A stretch of 12,662 nucleotides of DNA, taken from contig JAOUAY010000024.1 of NCBI GenBank assembly GCA_029860565.1, positions 1 through 12,662 on the forward strand. The letters run 5' to 3'. The translations under genes were made by a program, and so were the position numbers. Every line of letters starts with the position of its first letter. Within the stretch, counting starts at the first letter, position 1. This document shows positions 12,662-12,662 of this stretch, piece by piece. This stretch comes from Candidatus Nitrosopumilus sp. GTDB taxonomy: Archaea; Thermoproteota; Nitrososphaeria; Nitrososphaerales; Nitrosopumilaceae. Under the pieces are notes generated by a model. That model made no database searches, was not told the DNA's origin, and saw nothing but the letters and a program-made list of their open reading frames with translations.

Positions 12662-12662
12662 T

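Noticed and set aside
1..12662. CRISPR arrays, tRNA, rRNA, transposases, integrase attachment sites
   Set aside because: I looked for regular repeats, cloverleaf ends, conserved rRNA stretches and transposase motifs and saw none.

Overview
The window looks like a mesophilic ammonia-oxidising archaeon of the Nitrosopumilus type (Nitrososphaerota/Thaumarchaeota). The DNA is clearly AT-rich. Several starts are GTG or TTG. TATA-like boxes sit about 25-30 nt upstream of many start codons, which implies leaderless mRNAs. The gene content is archaeal: an archaeal-type AspRS, a NusA-like KH protein, a PIN-ATPase-KH protein, family 4 uracil glycosylase, and small proteins of thaumarchaeal type. Genus assignment is inference.

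Layout. 1-1256 (minus): a NusA-like RNA-binding protein gene followed 2 nt later by aspS, which runs off the left edge. 1340-2278 (plus): an orphan peptide/nickel-type ABC ATPase. 2281-3078 (minus): a compact cassette of a conserved small protein, a 31-residue C2H2 zinc-finger microprotein with a TTG start, and a coiled-coil protein. 3169-3801 (plus): a VTT/DedA-like membrane protein whose stop interlocks with that of the next gene. 3798-6628 (minus): a probable frameshifted small gene, then tldD, family 4 uracil-DNA glycosylase and alkyladenine glycosylase. The last three are spaced by 1 nt or overlap by 17 nt and are a clear operon. 6787-8607 (plus): a PIN-ATPase-KH protein related to the Holliday-junction ATPase PINA. 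Its 3' end overlaps by 14 nt with a convergent MntR/DtxR-type regulator (8594-9058, minus). 9193-11570 (plus): four envelope-related genes, namely a small membrane protein, an anchored DUF192 protein, an anchored secreted protein of unknown function and a TauE/SafE permease. 11571-11807 is a gap with a perfect 10-bp inverted repeat. 11808-12661 (minus): a hotdog-fold (MaoC-like) protein preceded by an uncharacterised protein that continues past the right edge.

Functionally, genome maintenance is the strongest theme. The two base-excision glycosylases are translationally linked, with a PIN-ATPase-KH protein next door. The rest is translation (aspS and its partner), metal-dependent regulation and envelope functions. 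There is no CRISPR array, tRNA, rRNA or recognisable insertion sequence. No dramatic new system is evident. The best leads are the zinc-finger microprotein cassette, the decayed or frameshifted small gene upstream of tldD, the orphan OppD-type ATPase, and the inverted repeat in the right-hand gap.
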